DNA of 64,000 bases from Microdon myrmicae (Eukaryota; Arthropoda; Insecta; Diptera; Syrphidae). Positions 22,114 to 33,292 of the stretch are shown here, piece by piece. How positions within the stretch are numbered: position 1 is the first letter of the stretch; each line of letters starts with the position of its first letter. Position numbers and translations under genes: made by a program. A model generated the notes under the pieces. That model was not told where the DNA came from, did not search any database, and saw nothing but the letters and a program-made list of their open reading frames with translations. The DNA lies in the NCBI GenBank assembly GCA_963931805.1, contig OZ007500.1, positions 147,130,593 to 147,194,592 on the forward strand. Direction: 5' to 3'.

Positions 22114-23280
22114 AGTTTGATTGATTGATCGAAGGCGGAACCTCCATTTTTATTTAGCTTAATGCAAGCTTAAATTAACTTAACATAAAACCTTACAGAC
22201 TATCTTAAAATCTAGAGTAGTGGCTAAGACATTATTCAATTATTCAATCGGAAAAAAAGGAGAAGAAAACCGGGAAGTTGAAGATTACTGGGCGATAGGG
22301 GAGGTAGGCGGCCAGGGAAGAGCGAGTGTATGTGGGAGTGGTAAACGCGGCCTTGATGCGACAGTGGAGGGCATGTGTACGGACTGATACAGGGGCGGGG
22401 ATTAGTCAGTGGGAGAGGGGGGGGGGTGGGGTTGTGGGTGGGGTTGGAAAGGTGTAGGAGAGAGGGGGGGGGGGGGGAGAAGAGGATTGCAGGGTAGAGC
22501 CGTTATTGAAGGGAGGGGCCGGATTTAGGACGGGTTTCTTCTGAAACGTCGTTTAAGAGTGGGAGTGGAAATGTTGAAATCGAAGGGGGTGGGGAAAGAG
22601 TTGGCCTGTCGTAGCATACGCGAGATGGGTTCGTTAGCTCCGTAAGAAGTGTGATGAGCGGGCACGTAAAACAGTCGAGGGTTACGTACGTTACGGGGGT
22701 TTGTATGAGATGTTAAATTGGAGAGCAAGCTTCGGCAATAGATTGAGCCAGACAGAAGGCGATGGACAAAGATGATGTCGGCATGGATTCTGCGCTCTTC
22801 AAGTGTGTTTAGATTGATTAGAGGGAGCCGGCTTGTGTATGGTGGTAGAGTCAGCGGATATTCCCAGTTTAGTCCGCGGAGGGAAAAGCGCAAGAAACGA
22901 CGTTGAACACCCTCAATCCTGCGAATGTGAGACACTTGATACGGGGACCAGACCTGACTGGCGTATTCGAGTAGTGGCAGGGCAAAGGTTGTGTAGAGTG
23001 ATCGGGTGACATAGGGGTTAAGGAATTCCTTCGACCAGCGTTTGACAAACCCAAGGGCGGCGTTGGCCTTGAGGATTATGTGATCAATATGTGCGGTAAA
23101 TTTGAGCTCCTTGTCGCATAGGACGCCCAGATCGCGAATCAATTCAACCGATGTTATCGGTTGGTTCAGTAAGAGATAGGAGTTGTCTTGATTAAGTCGG
23201 GGAGGGGGTAGTGTGGGACGAGCAGTACGAAAAGCGCAGTCGAGATGGGGGGTAAGCATTGGCCGGTTGATATATTTAGG
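22114..23280 (-). mobile_element. LINE-B with 3' end (copy B4)
   Basis: A 244-codon frame (23259-22525) holds the region after the RT palm: DLGVLCDKELKFTAHIDHI, LGFVKRWSKEF, LLEYASQVWSPYQVSHIRRI and the C-terminus. A 3' UTR of about 400 bp follows, ending in a short-repeat tail (TCAATCAATCAAA on the minus strand at about 22115-22130) instead of poly(A). The 3' UTR is C-rich on the sense strand; on the plus strand it shows G runs of up to about 14 bases at 22422-22480. It is 5' truncated, with the YADD box absent. Confidence 0.75.
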
Positions 23281-23539
23281 TGGGGGAGGGGGAGGGGGTG
23301 ATAGCTGGTTTGGAGGATCGGCCGCGGCCTGGTAAGAAGCTATGTTGGTGAGTATTTTTGGGTGGGGATGTTGTTGGATTACAGTGAGCGGGGTGGGGAC
23401 GTTTGCGAGTGGGGCTATTTTTAAGAATAAGAAAAGAAACAGCCTTCGTAGTAAAATTTGTGAAAAAGGAAAAGTTCCGACACTCGCCTTCTATGTGACA
23501 ATATATTGTAGAGTTAATATTAGTGTTGCGTTGTTAATG

Positions 23540-24485
23540 CTATCGAGTAGATCAATGATATGCATTCTCGATTCTGTGTATTTGGGACATATCGTGAAGA
23601 GACCAGACGTGACTAGTATATTCTAGCACAGGATGGACAAGGCAACGTAGAGCGATCGGGTCATGTAACAGTTAAACAATTCTTAGGCCAGCGTTCCACA
23701 AATCCGAGAGAAGGATTATGTCAAAACAAGACAAAATTTAGTTCCTTCTCACATAAGATGGCTGGGCGCGAGTCCAATGAACACAAGTTTGTTGCTGATT
23801 TATTAAAAAATTTGGAGAGGGGGGAACAGAAATTGCGCTTCCATGAGAAGGTTGGCATTTGCCGATGTTCAGCGCAATTTTTTCATACCAATCTAAAAAC
23901 CTGTTGAGATCTATTGGAAGAAGTTAAGAATCAAGTGGAAAACCGATAGTTTTGAGAAATTTAATACTGTCAGCTTGGTAGTATTCCAGTGTTTATATCA
24001 TTTATTGTTAGTGTAAAGAGGAGTAGATGACTGATCTGAGGGCCATCTGAGGCTTGGAGAAATGGATTAAATAGGACAGATCTGAATCCTATTCTTTAGA
24101 GCCGAATATTTAGGTAGGAAAACATTCTCTTAGTTAATAGAGGTTTGGAGCCAATGGAATATAATATAAACGGTATTAGTTTGAGGGAAATTTTATCGAA
24201 GGCCTTACTGAAATCGGTTGTGATAACATCCACTTGTTTGCTGGTTCTTAAGGCACGGAATGTATGATGCGAGAATTCTACTAGATTAGTAGTGGAGGAT
24301 CTACCAGTAAGGAAGTTGTGTTGATTGAATAAAATAAGGGTTTTTCAGTGGATACATAACACTTCACATAGAATGATCGAGAACAGTTTTGGAATGTGAG
24401 AAATTGTCGCAATATGACGATAGTTTGAGACATCGGATTTCGGTGTATTTTTATGTATAGGGGTGATAAAAGTGAATTTCTAGTC
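23540..24485 (-). mobile_element. LINE-B, old degenerate RT (copy B5)
   Basis: Stop-ridden minus-strand RT remnants: TDFSKAFDKIS near 24190-24230 and LGFVERWPKN-like residues near 23680. It ends near 23540 at SRECIS-like residues, the point where the connection domain would continue; B3 at 21.6-22.1 kb could be that continuation. No function is possible. Confidence 0.5.
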
Positions 24486-24499
24486 TGTGATTTAGTTAG

Positions 24500-24625
24500 T
24501 TAGTTTTGGCGCAAGGCTAATAACCTTGCCCGGAAAAACCAATTATTATGGAATATTTAGCAGGCCTCGGGACTTGCTAAATAAGGCCAAGACCGGATCC
24601 TGGTTGTAGTGCCGATGATGATGAT
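24500..24625 (+). mobile_element. tRNA-Asp SINE, headless, with target duplication
   Basis: Starts at TTTTGGCGCAAGGCTAATAA, lacks the tRNA, and ends in (GAT)n. It is flanked by the direct repeat GATTTAGTTAG at 24489-24499 and 24626-24636, so the truncation happened at integration rather than by later decay. Confidence 0.85.
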
Positions 24626-24960
24626 GATTTAGTTAGAGTTATCCAAACCTATGGTAGCAGGAATTTTGTGATTAGCCAAGGTTCCAAGTATTTTGTATAT
24701 TCTGTCACAAAAATACCGATCATTTAAAAAGCCCGTTGTCAAAGGCCTCTTTGTCGTTAAATTGGCACAACTGTCCTCTTTCCTGACGTGAAGTTTGAGG
24801 GCGATCTGTGATTTGGTTTGTTTACCGTGCGCAGTTTCTGGAATCGACATCAGTACTTGCCGCGAATTTTTGTTTTGTCTTCTACTGATCATATAATACT
24901 ACTGATCTACATAAAGTAGTCATACTCGTAAATGTAACATGGTCAAAACTACCTGACCCA

Positions 24961-25242
24961 GGCCATAGATGGCGCTGCTATCATCATGAAAGTGACATTT
25001 TTCTTAAACGTAAACTTTCATAACAATACTGTCAGACTGTTAGATTACTGCGTGGTTTAGTTGGTGATTGACAACCATTTAAATAGACCGTCTTTCGTGA
25101 TTTGCTAAATATGGAAAATGGACGATCTTTATCAAAAGTCCTTGAACAGCCACTAACGGAGTTTACTGAAGTTTGTGGTCACTTTAGTTATAAAATAATG
25201 AAAAATGTAACTTTTTAAATACTAGCAGCGCCATCTGTGGCC
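24961..25242. mobile_element. MITE-like element with 43-bp inverted arms
   Basis: The left arm at 24961-25003 (GGCCATAGATGGCGCTGCTA...) is matched by an inverted arm at 25200-25242 (GGCCACAGATGGCGCTGCTA read on the minus strand, ending in ACATTTTTC on both sides). The interior of about 200 bp has no ORF. No clear target duplication, so the superfamily is not assigned. Confidence 0.6.
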
Positions 25243-26104
25243 TAAGTATGTATCATACAGTTCTTGCATGCGAGAATACGTCGTCCTCCAGTTAAAATTT
25301 GAGATTGTCTAGGAAATAATGCCAGTCGGAATTCAACAATGAGTTATGTGCTTTCACAATTAGGGGTGCGGTATTTTTGTTCGTGATACTTATTAAAACG
25401 TTGGTTTTAACTTTGACCTGTAAGTAGATTAGAAGATGGACTATGATCAACCACACACTTGTCCTTGCCTCGGAAGTCGGCTTTTCTACCATCCCTTTTT
25501 TATGTCAAATGAATTCCGCATGGGAACTCAACCAATCAAAAGGTCTAAATAGGTAATAAAATATTATCTATTTTGTATCTTTAAATGATCTTTTTCAATC
25601 TGCGAAGTCTTTACTTTGATCAGAATCATTTATAGTAGTTTACAGTCCACAATATAGAAAGATAATCGGACGTAACGTATAACCCGTACTATAACACGCC
25701 TTTCGCCCTCTCAACAAGTATTTGTTGGAGTCGGATCTTGGTAACATCGAGGATATTTAGCACCAGCTCCGATAAATAGAAACAGACGTTACTAAACCAC
25801 TAGGCACCAACTATCCACCTTGGGTAAATCGGTCCACACCAGCCGCCTAGTCAAAGGGAGTAGCATCCATCCATCTTTTCGGAGATCACTCAATACTTGT
25901 CACCGTGCACTTTGGAATAGGTGAGCCAACATATGTCATGGTAGTTGGAGATTTGGAAAGAAGAATGTCTAACACTAGGTCGATAAACTCGATGAGGACT
26001 TTGCCACTCTCTGGGTGAAGTCTCAGCTACCCATCCTGCGGTAGCGTGCACCGTACAAGTCGTACACATAGAATATGGAGTAATACTATCTGAAGGGGGT
26101 CTTA
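25243..26104. other. Spacer, no gene recognised
   Basis: No domain, repeat or RNA gene that I can support. Open frames are below 70 codons. Confidence 0.4.
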
Positions 26105-26490
26105 CAATATATTCACAGCTAGACCAGCTAGTCGTAAAAGGGGACTAAAGACTAGGTGGCAGCTAGGAACTTAATGCCTAGTCGTTCGGTGAAATACGAC
26201 CCCATTCAGCTATAGACACCGTGTAATGATCACAAGCAATTCTAGACCCTTTTTGGCTACTGGACCTGATCGAAAAAAAAATTAGAACAGCTGGTAGGTC
26301 GGTGCCAAAGTGAGATACTACCTCGTCACGTTGTACGTTCCTCGCTTTAGTCGGAAGGATTCTTAGACTATGTTTCCAACGTTGACTGGGCCATCAGGAT
26401 GGAAGTTGAGAAAATGATAAGGTGGTACCCATTGTCCAGACGTAAATTAGACCCCCATTCGGATCTCAGGGAGAACAACAATGTAAATAC
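26105..26490 (+). mobile_element. LINE-A 5' leader, diverged copy (A8)
   Basis: Shows the leader order of A4 and A3 in diverged form: CAGCTAGTCGTAA, GGGACTAAAGACTAGGTGG, GAAATACGACCCCATTCAGC, AGATACTACCTCGTCACG, and CCCATTCGGATCTC. The left edge lies within about 25 bp of the A3 and A4 edges. The endonuclease is not readable downstream beyond short patches. Confidence 0.6.
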
Positions 26491-26879
26491 TGTGGTTAGA
26501 AACAAAATGGTAAACAGCTCGTCTCCGTGGAATCGGTTTTGTTCGTGAAACACTGTCACTGACGTCAATGGCATTTTGTACAAGAGCTGTTCAATAAACA
26601 CTGATACTATTGTCGCCGTGAGCGCATACATACAATTCGCGCCATCTAGTTATATGTACCTGAAAGAGGGAGTAGTTTCCTGTAAACGAAGTCAATCGAC
26701 CCATACAATCGATCACAACAAAAACCGACGCCATCGAAATTTCTAGAAAACTCTAAATGGTTCACTTGGATTTGTTATTGTTATCTCTCTTTCTCGCGGT
26801 TTGGCCGTGAACGTTTGGAAAGCGACGAAAAAACACGAGTGGCACCGTTCAGAGAATTAATTCTATCATTTTATGGCCC
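26491..26879. other. Spacer, no gene recognised
   Basis: Diverged sequence between the LINE-A leader and LTR-G copy G3. Nothing supported. Confidence 0.35.
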
Positions 26880-27545
26880 CAAAGCGCGAAATTGGTAGTT
26901 GTTTGTTCGTTAGACCAGGAATCGTGGTCGGGTATATTCCAGCTGGACAAACAAGCTGCCGGACGCTGCTTTGGTCGTTGGACAAGGGAATCCCCAGCCA
27001 ATGTGTATGTAAGAACATTGTTGTACACATGTGAGGCTGGGAATAGCCGACTCAAGGATAATATTCCCGGATTATGTGGTTACATTATATGTGAACCGAA
27101 ATGTTTCTTTTCAGGAGTAATGTTTGACCTTTAAGGAATATGACGTTTGGTCGATAAAGAATTCTTTTAGGAAAATTTTGCCGATGCGTTGATGCATGAA
27201 ATGCTCCCCGTCGGGGAGCCTCTGGCGCAGGACTGGTGACCTTGCCCAGAAGGGGTAAATCATTATGGAGGGTTTAACAAGCCTCAGGACTTGCTAAATA
27301 AGGCCAAGACCGATTCCCGGTTGTAGTGCCGATGATGATGATTGATGCATGAAAAATGCCCTTGTGGGAGAAATTCTTTTTACAAGAGCTTTAAAGTTAT
27401 GCATTAGATAACCTTAATGCGTGCAGCTTTTACAGGTGCTAATGCAATTGCATTAGCGGGAAACAATGGAATATGAGGGGCTTCAGCACAGGAAGCTTGG
27501 GGTTAATTGGGCAAGTAGGCGGTGGCGTTTGGCGGAACCGCCACT
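26880..27545 (-). mobile_element. LTR-G, partial copy (G3), carrying a SINE
   Basis: The minus strand begins near 27545 with TGGCGGTTCCGCCA, the hairpin start shared with copies at 55500 and 54792. It contains the perfect 20-bp palindrome GCTAATGCAATTGCATTAGC at about 27439-27458. Bases 26980-27050 match the CCAGCCTCA/TGTGTACA region of G2. A SINE (27202-27341) interrupts it. Downstream LTR parts are not recognisable. Confidence 0.55.
27202..27341 (+). mobile_element. tRNA-Asp SINE, 5' truncated, with target duplication
   Basis: Begins in the tRNA T-arm (CCCCGTCGGGGAGCC) and runs to a (GAT)n tail. Direct repeats TTGATGCATGAAA at 27189-27201 and 27342-27354 mark the insertion. It sits inside LTR-G copy G3, so it is younger than that LTR. 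Confidence 0.9.
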
Positions 27546-27649
27546 GAGTTACCTCTTGGATAAGACGGTGTACAATACTAGCTTATGCTCTATTGCATTT
27601 GTTTGCCACCGGTCAAACAAGGCATTGCCTCTTGAGTTCGAGGTTAGAT

Positions 27650-28130
27650 TGCCCCAGGCACTATGCTTGGCATTAAATTACCCGCCATTAAAAAGTTATT
27701 GTTTTCCGAATCTAACTTGAGAGTTCGGAAAAGCGTATTGATTTCACTGATAAATTGCGTACACTGAACAGATTCAGGAGCGTTAGCAGCGACTATATAT
27801 AGATGCCTTTGACTTTTTAGAGGAATATCTATAATGCATGCCTCTAGCACCTGGAATTTGTGTACTTCCGTGCTCTAAACGACCTTGTGGTGAAGACCTT
27901 TCTTAACTAAGGCAACGACCCCGCCCCCTCGAGTAGAATGTGGTCGATCTCGTCTAATTATGTTATAATTTTTGTAGCCCATTTTGTGCTCTTGGTTCAA
28001 CTTAGTTTCGCTAGCCAAGAGCACATGTGGGCATTCGGTTTGGAGCAGATTGCCTAAATTATGCCTTCTTTCAATGTGGATTAGTGAATTTACATTCACA
28101 GCAATAATTTTTAGGTTTAGTTCAGATGGA
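27650..28130 (-). pseudogene. LINE-D ORF2, endonuclease N-terminus
   Basis: The minus strand reads LKIIAVNVNSLIHIERR, then PHVLLASETKLNQEHKMGY (Glu of the active site in SETKL) and RRDRPHSTRGGGVVALVKK, the usual start of a Jockey-type AP endonuclease. It is frameshifted after about residue 80 (near 27875) and truncated before the GDFN motif. It abuts LTR-G copy G3. Confidence 0.75.
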
Positions 28131-28232
28131 GTGTTGAAGATTTTGTTGTGAAGAGTGATTTGAGAACAGGGTTGAATAGAGAGTATCTATTCGTGCCCTT
28201 TGCTCAGTCAGTGTATTTTGAAATTCGGCAAA

Positions 28233-29618
28233 TTATCCTTGCATGGTTAATAACTTTGTTATTATTTCTGAATGTGCCTCTGGCGCAGGCATTCTTCCAT
28301 TACTATGTTGCTTAGGAGCACCGGCCATTTGCGCATATGACACACAAGGAGCCACGAAATTGTTGTAAGAACGAGTTTTCATTTTTTTCTCTTCTTCTTG
28401 TTTCTTTTTGGATTCCAATTTTAATTTCATTTGTTGAAATTTAGGACATCCTCTAAAATTTGCAGTGTGACCTGTATTTTTACAGAGGACACAGGACAGT
28501 GTTTTCCTATCTGGAACCTGTTCCTTGCCCAAGGGGCATTCACCAATGATATGGTCGGAGAGGCACTTTACGCACCTGAATTGCACGTGGCAGTTCGATG
28601 CCGCGTGCCGGAAGCGTTGACAACGCATGCACTGCAATACGCGGTCGGTTTTTCTTATTTTTTCCCAAATTATTGTTTGGTGATTGAGGTGTTTGGTGTA
28701 TCGGAGAGCATCAACTTTACTGTTGGGACTCAGTGATACAATAAAAAAGGCAATTTGCAATTGCGTTTTCTGGAGTTGGCGGTAGAGAAGGGTTTCACGC
28801 CTGTAAATTTTAAATTGTCAGTTTCGACATTTTTTAATTCCTCGAATACCTCTTCAGGGGAAAAACATGGGTCAACTCCTTTTAGGAGCATGGAGATTAT
28901 TTTCTCTGATTTCGGGGTGTACGTGTAGTACTCGCTTTTTGTCCTACCCAAAGCAGTCATTACTTTGCGATAACCTTCAATATTTTTTATTTAATTATTT
29001 ATTTATTTTTTCTATTTAATTTAATTTTAGTTATTAATTTTTTTCTTTTTAAAATTTGGCATGTTGAGTCACCTAATTTTATAACGTCCTTTGTTTCCAT
29101 GGGCGTAATTATTACAGGCGGCGCCTTTTCCTTTCTGTTGGTTACATGTTGCTGGTTCTTTTGTTGCTGCTGCATCACCTTTGTTTGCTGCCTTTTGTTT
29201 GATTCCTGATGTTGTTGTTCATTATTTTTCCGTTGTGTTGTTGTATTTTCTTGCCTTTGTTGTTGCTACACGATGTCTTTTAATTTGAGGATTGATTCTT
29301 TTTGTTTATTCAGTTCCTCTTTTTTGATGTCGATATCCGCAAGAAGTTTGTCTAGTTCCGCCGGATCTGTTCAGTACCCGTGATGCTTTCTTCATCAACA
29401 GGTAATTCAATTTCACTTGGGTCAAGGTCAACCAATTCGTTGAATTGGTTGCGTGCTCCTGTGTATTCACTTTTCTTTCCTTTTAAATTTTTTTCGCCAT
29501 CTGTATTTGGCTTGCGCCGCTTTGTTATAACACTCGACTGTCGCTCGAGTCGACTCCGTGTCATCGTTTTAAAGTCTGCCTGACCTCTTTTCATGAAAGG
29601 TGACGAACCCTTTAGCAC
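28233..29618 (-). pseudogene. Jockey-type gag (ORF1) of LINE-D
   Basis: In order: a basic N-terminus (29618-29352, MKRGQADFK, TKRRKPN); a Gln/Asn-rich linker (about 29330-29100); a central region (28960-28730) with FSPEEVFEELKNVE, resembling the domain that precedes zinc knuckles in Jockey gags; then three zinc knuckles (28600-28440): CMRCQRFRHAASNC (CX2CX4HX4C), CVKCLSDHIIGEC and CVLCKNTGHTANFRGC. The C-terminus is Lys/Glu-rich. Such proteins bind LINE RNA and guide the particle to the nucleus. Frame breaks near 29340 and 28745 make it a pseudogene. Confidence 0.8.
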
Positions 29619-29744
29619 TTTATTTTTGTTTCCACAATTTTTTTACAACAACCGCTCTCGGTGGCGGCCACACTGTGTAATCCACACTCGAGCCATGAAT
29701 TTTTTTTCTTTTTCTTTCTCCTGTTGCCAAGTATACGTATCTTC

Positions 29745-30109
29745 TCCTCGATGATGACTGTGACATTTCGTCACTGGCAGTCAGTATTGTTCCGAGGTGT
29801 TTAAATTCTTTAACTTTGCAAATGTCTTACCTCTAACGTTTATGTGTGTTCCCTGAGGTCCACCTGCTCTCGCCGTAATCATATATTTTGTTTTGTCTCC
29901 AATTATTTCTTGGCCCCCCTCTTCTGCCGCTTGCATGATTACTTCACTGCTTTTACTTACAGTTTCTAGGATATCGCCCAAAACGGCGATGTCATCCGCA
30001 TATGCGAGCACTTGTGTGACCCAGCTTAGGGATGATCCGGCCATGCTGTCGTCTTTTACCTTTCTGATGACATACTCGAGCACAAGGTTAAAAAGATATG
30101 ATGAGAGGC
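29745..30109 (-). mobile_element. RTE-2, 3' part of a copy split by RTE-1 (RTE-2a)
   Basis: Minus-strand frame 30083-29781 carries VLAYADDIAVLGD (RT catalytic box) and DKTKYMITARAGG. At 30109 the homology breaks and resumes at 33439 after RTE-1. Alignment to the uninterrupted copy at 37.3 kb runs straight across the junction once one copy of ATGATGAGAGGC is removed. The 3' end is missing. Confidence 0.85.
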
Positions 30110-30129
30110 TATCATCATCATCATCGGCA

Positions 30130-32493
30130 CTACAACCGGGATCCGGTCTTGGCTTTATTTAACAAATCTCTCCACCGGTCCCGATTTCGAGCCGATGTCA
30201 TGCAGTTTGGCACTCTCAGGCTCTGGGCGTCCTGGTCTACGCCATCCCTCCATCGCAGACAAGGTCTGCCGCGCTGTCTCCTTCCATACATCCTGCCACA
30301 AATGACTTTCCGGGCAGGCTCCTCTTCGCTCATTCGAGCTAGGTGTCCCGCCCACCGGAGTCTACCGAGCTTGATTTTTCTTACAACATCAGCTTCAAGG
30401 TAGATTGCGTGCAACTCACGGTTGTAGCGTCTCCGGAATTGTCCTCCCTCACATACGGGGCCAACAATTCTCCTTAAGACCTCCCTCTCGAACGCGGCTA
30501 AGAGTTTAGAGTGCCTTTTATGGAGCACCCAGGTCTCGGATCCATACATGAGTACTGGTAACACCATGGTCTTGTACAATAGTAGCTTTGATGTTCTGGA
30601 TAATTTTCGGGATTTAAAGAGCCTTGATAGACCATAGTAGGCTTTGTTGGATTTGATCCGTCGTTCGCGTATTTGTTCTTCCATATTGTTATCGGCTGAT
30701 ACTATTGACCCAAGGTAGTTAAAGGATTGCACTACTTCAAATTCGTGCTCCACTACCCCGATAGTTTGACCAACGTTAGGTCTTCTCTTCGCAGAAGTTG
30801 CCACCATGTATTTAGTTTTTCCCTCATTAATGTGCAGTCCCAGTTTTTGTGCCGCCTACTCGATCTGGGTGAAGAAGTCGAATCGGCTGGACTTGGTGAC
30901 AATAGTCCCTCGTGTTGTAACGCCAGAGTCACGGATTGCTTTCTCCAACGCCAGGTTGAAGAGAAGGCAGGCCAGACCGTCCCATTGTCGGAGTCCATTA
31001 TAGTTGTGTATTGGTTTGGACAGCAATCCCGCTATTTTTACTTGACTAGTTACGTTGGTCATGGTCAACCTACAAAGTCATATCAATTTGTTTGGAATGC
31101 CGAATTCTTTCATGGCATTATATAGCTTTACCCTGGCTATGCTGTCGTAGGCGGCCTTAAAGTCTATAAACAGATGATATAATGGAATCTTAAATTCTTG
31201 CCATTTTTCAATCACCTGCCTAAGGGTGAATATCTGATCGATTGCTGATTTGCCTGGGATGAAGCCACACTGATATTGACCAATGATGAGTTTAGTGTAT
31301 GGGGCTAACCGATCTTGTAGGATAGTGGAGAGTATCTTATAGGCGGTACTCAGCAATGTTATACCCCTATAGTTGCTGCACAGTGTGATATCTCCTTTCT
31401 TATGTATGGGGCAAATTATTCCACGACGCCAATCTTCCGGCATCTCCTCTTGCGTGCAACACGATCTCATGAATTACGTGATGTAACGCTGTCCCCCCTT
31501 GTTTGATCAGCTTAGCTGGTATGCCGTCAGCTCCAGGGGCTTTATTTGATTTTAGCTGTCTAATGGCTTTTAATGTTTCCTCAATGCTTGGTGGCGACAG
31601 CATTTGGTCTTGATCTTGCATTGGTGGAGCCTCCAATTCTTCTGTGAGCTGGCCATTTAGCAGTTCATTGAAGTGCACTTCCCATCGCCCCAGAATGCCT
31701 TCAGAATCGGTGATCAGATTACCCTCTTTATCCTTGCAGTAAGTGCAGGGTGGTGTGTACCGCGTCATACTGCGGATTATTTGGTAGAACTTTCGCGCCT
31801 GGTGCCGACCTCGCTCTCTACTTTTCTATATTTCACAGGCAAGGTTTTTTCCCAGGCACCTTTCTTTTGTCTGTGAAGTCTTTTTTCAGATCTTCTGAGC
31901 TCTTTGTATTTCTCCTCGCGCACCCGCGTCCTATGAGACTGCTGCATTGCCCGGTATGCAGGATTCTTACGTTCAGTCGCTAGTTTGCACTCATCATCAA
32001 ACCAGTCGTTCCGATATCTACGACTACTGCCTAAGATGGAGTTGGCAGTACTAATGACAGTAGTAATAAGGCGTGTCCATTTCTTTTCTACGCCCGGCAT
32101 TCTGGCCCCAGGACTTACTCTCCCTCTGTCGACCTCTTCGAGGGCGAGTCTTAATGCATGACCAAAATTGTTACTGGTATTCTCATTGCGTAAGGCAGCC
32201 GTGTTGATTCGAACCTGATCCGCGGATGCAATACGTCTCCGTAAGGCAATCCGCGCTCGGAAAACTGTACCAATAAGATAGTGATCTGAGTCGACGTTGG
32301 CACCTCGGTACGTTCGTACCGTCATCAGGCACGAGGAGTGGCGGCGATCTATCAACACGTGGTCAATTTGGTTGCGAGTGGCTCCATCAGGTGATACCCA
32401 GGCGGCTTTGTGGATATCTTTACACGGAAACCTAGTACTTGCAATGACCAAGTTTTTCGATGACTCGTAAGCCATTGTCATTAGTGTTCTCAT
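30130..32493 (-). pseudogene. RTE-1 reverse transcriptase and C-terminal domain
   Basis: Frames in order: 32493-31777 (endonuclease end and linker, NDWFDDECKLATERKNPAYR), 31768-31400 (LKSNKAPGADGIPAKLIKQGG), 31470-31078 (NYRGITLLSTAYKILS, FIDFKAAYDSI), 31068-30856 (GLACLLFNLALEKAIRDSG), 30807-30130 (NYLGSIVS, YGSETWVLHKRHSKLLAAFE, RWAGHLARM, the RTE C-terminus). Between the third palm segment and INEGKTKYM the expected YADD box is missing: the frame goes from FDFFTQIE and a stop straight to AAQKLG. This suggests a deletion of the catalytic segment. Confidence 0.8.
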
Positions 32494-32977
32494 GCAAACT
32501 ACGGGAACCTGTGTAGTGCCTGAAAACCGGCTCCCGACCTATTTTTGCATTCAAATCCCCAAGAACGATTTTCACATCGTATCTTGGACAGGCATTGAGG
32601 GCCCGTTCGACGTTCTCATAGTATTCTTCTTTTTCGTCGTCAGGGGACTCCTCTGTAGGTTCGTGAACGTTTATGAGGCTTATGTTCTTAAATTTGCCTC
32701 GCACGGGAAGAGTGCATAGCCTTTCATTTATTGCATTAAAGCCGATGATGGCAGGCTTCAGTTTTTGGCTGACTAGAAAGCCTACACCGAGCACATGGTG
32801 TTTTGCCTGACAGCTGTAATAAATGTCCTCCTCGTTTCTTTGAATGCCACCACTCCCCGTCCATCTTATTTCTTGTAATGCTATTATCTCAGCCTTATAT
32901 TCGGACAGGGCATCGGATAGCTGCTGTGCAGCTCGAGCTCTGTATAGTGAGCGTACGTTCCATGAAAAAATGTTCAA
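32432..32977 (-). pseudogene. RTE-1 endonuclease
   Basis: AP-type endonuclease of the RTE kind: FSWNVRSLYRARAAQQL at the start, QEIRW with the catalytic Glu, SLINVHEPTEES, VLGDLNAKIGREP with catalytic Asp and Asn. The remaining motifs NQIDHVLIDRRH and VDSDHYLI follow in another frame at 32493-31777. All catalytic motifs are present, but a frameshift near 32450 separates the halves. The leader has no ATG context I can evaluate; the frame opens close to 32980. It would nick the target at insertion. Confidence 0.8.
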
Positions 32978-33009
32978 ATCATTTAGTCATTTTCGTTTCC
33001 GTGGTCGTC

Positions 33010-33292
33010 GTCGGGATCCGGTCCATATCCGAGGCTTGTTAAATTTGCCATAATAATTCATTTTTACGGGCATGGTTATTAGCCTTGCGCCAACCTTTCT
33101 CAGGATGTCGCTGCATGCATTGGTTCACTTCAACCGGGATCCAGTCTTGGCCTTATTTAGCAAGTCTCTCCAGCGGTATCCGGTCCATATCCGAGACTTG
33201 TTAAATAGTTCATAATAATTCGTTTTTCCCGGCAGGGTTATTAGTCTTGTGCCAACATTTCTTAGGATGTCGCTGCATGCATTGGTTCACTA
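33010..33292 (-). repeat. Two tandem leader units in the RTE-1 5' region
   Basis: On the minus strand each unit starts with GTGAACCAATGCATGCAGCG. Unit 1 (33292-33131) continues through GGCACAAGACTAATAACCC and TTTAACAAGTCTCGG to GGACCGG, then switches to the LINE 3' end: GAGACTTGCTAAATAAGGCC and CCCGGTTG. Unit 2 (33130-33010) leads into the endonuclease ORF. Unit 1 therefore looks like an internally deleted RTE-1 fused in front of the full element. Confidence 0.8.

Larger units (their letters stand above)
27640..29640 (-). mobile_element. LINE-D (Jockey-like), gag plus start of ORF2
   Basis: The minus strand contains a gag-like ORF1 (29618 to 28233, two frameshifts) followed after about 100 bp by the start of an endonuclease ORF2 (28130 to about 27650). 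The element is cut off inside the endonuclease; RT and 3' tail are absent. It is the only LINE in the window with a zinc-knuckle ORF1. Jockey-clade assignment rests on the gag type and the order ORF1-ORF2. Confidence 0.75.
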
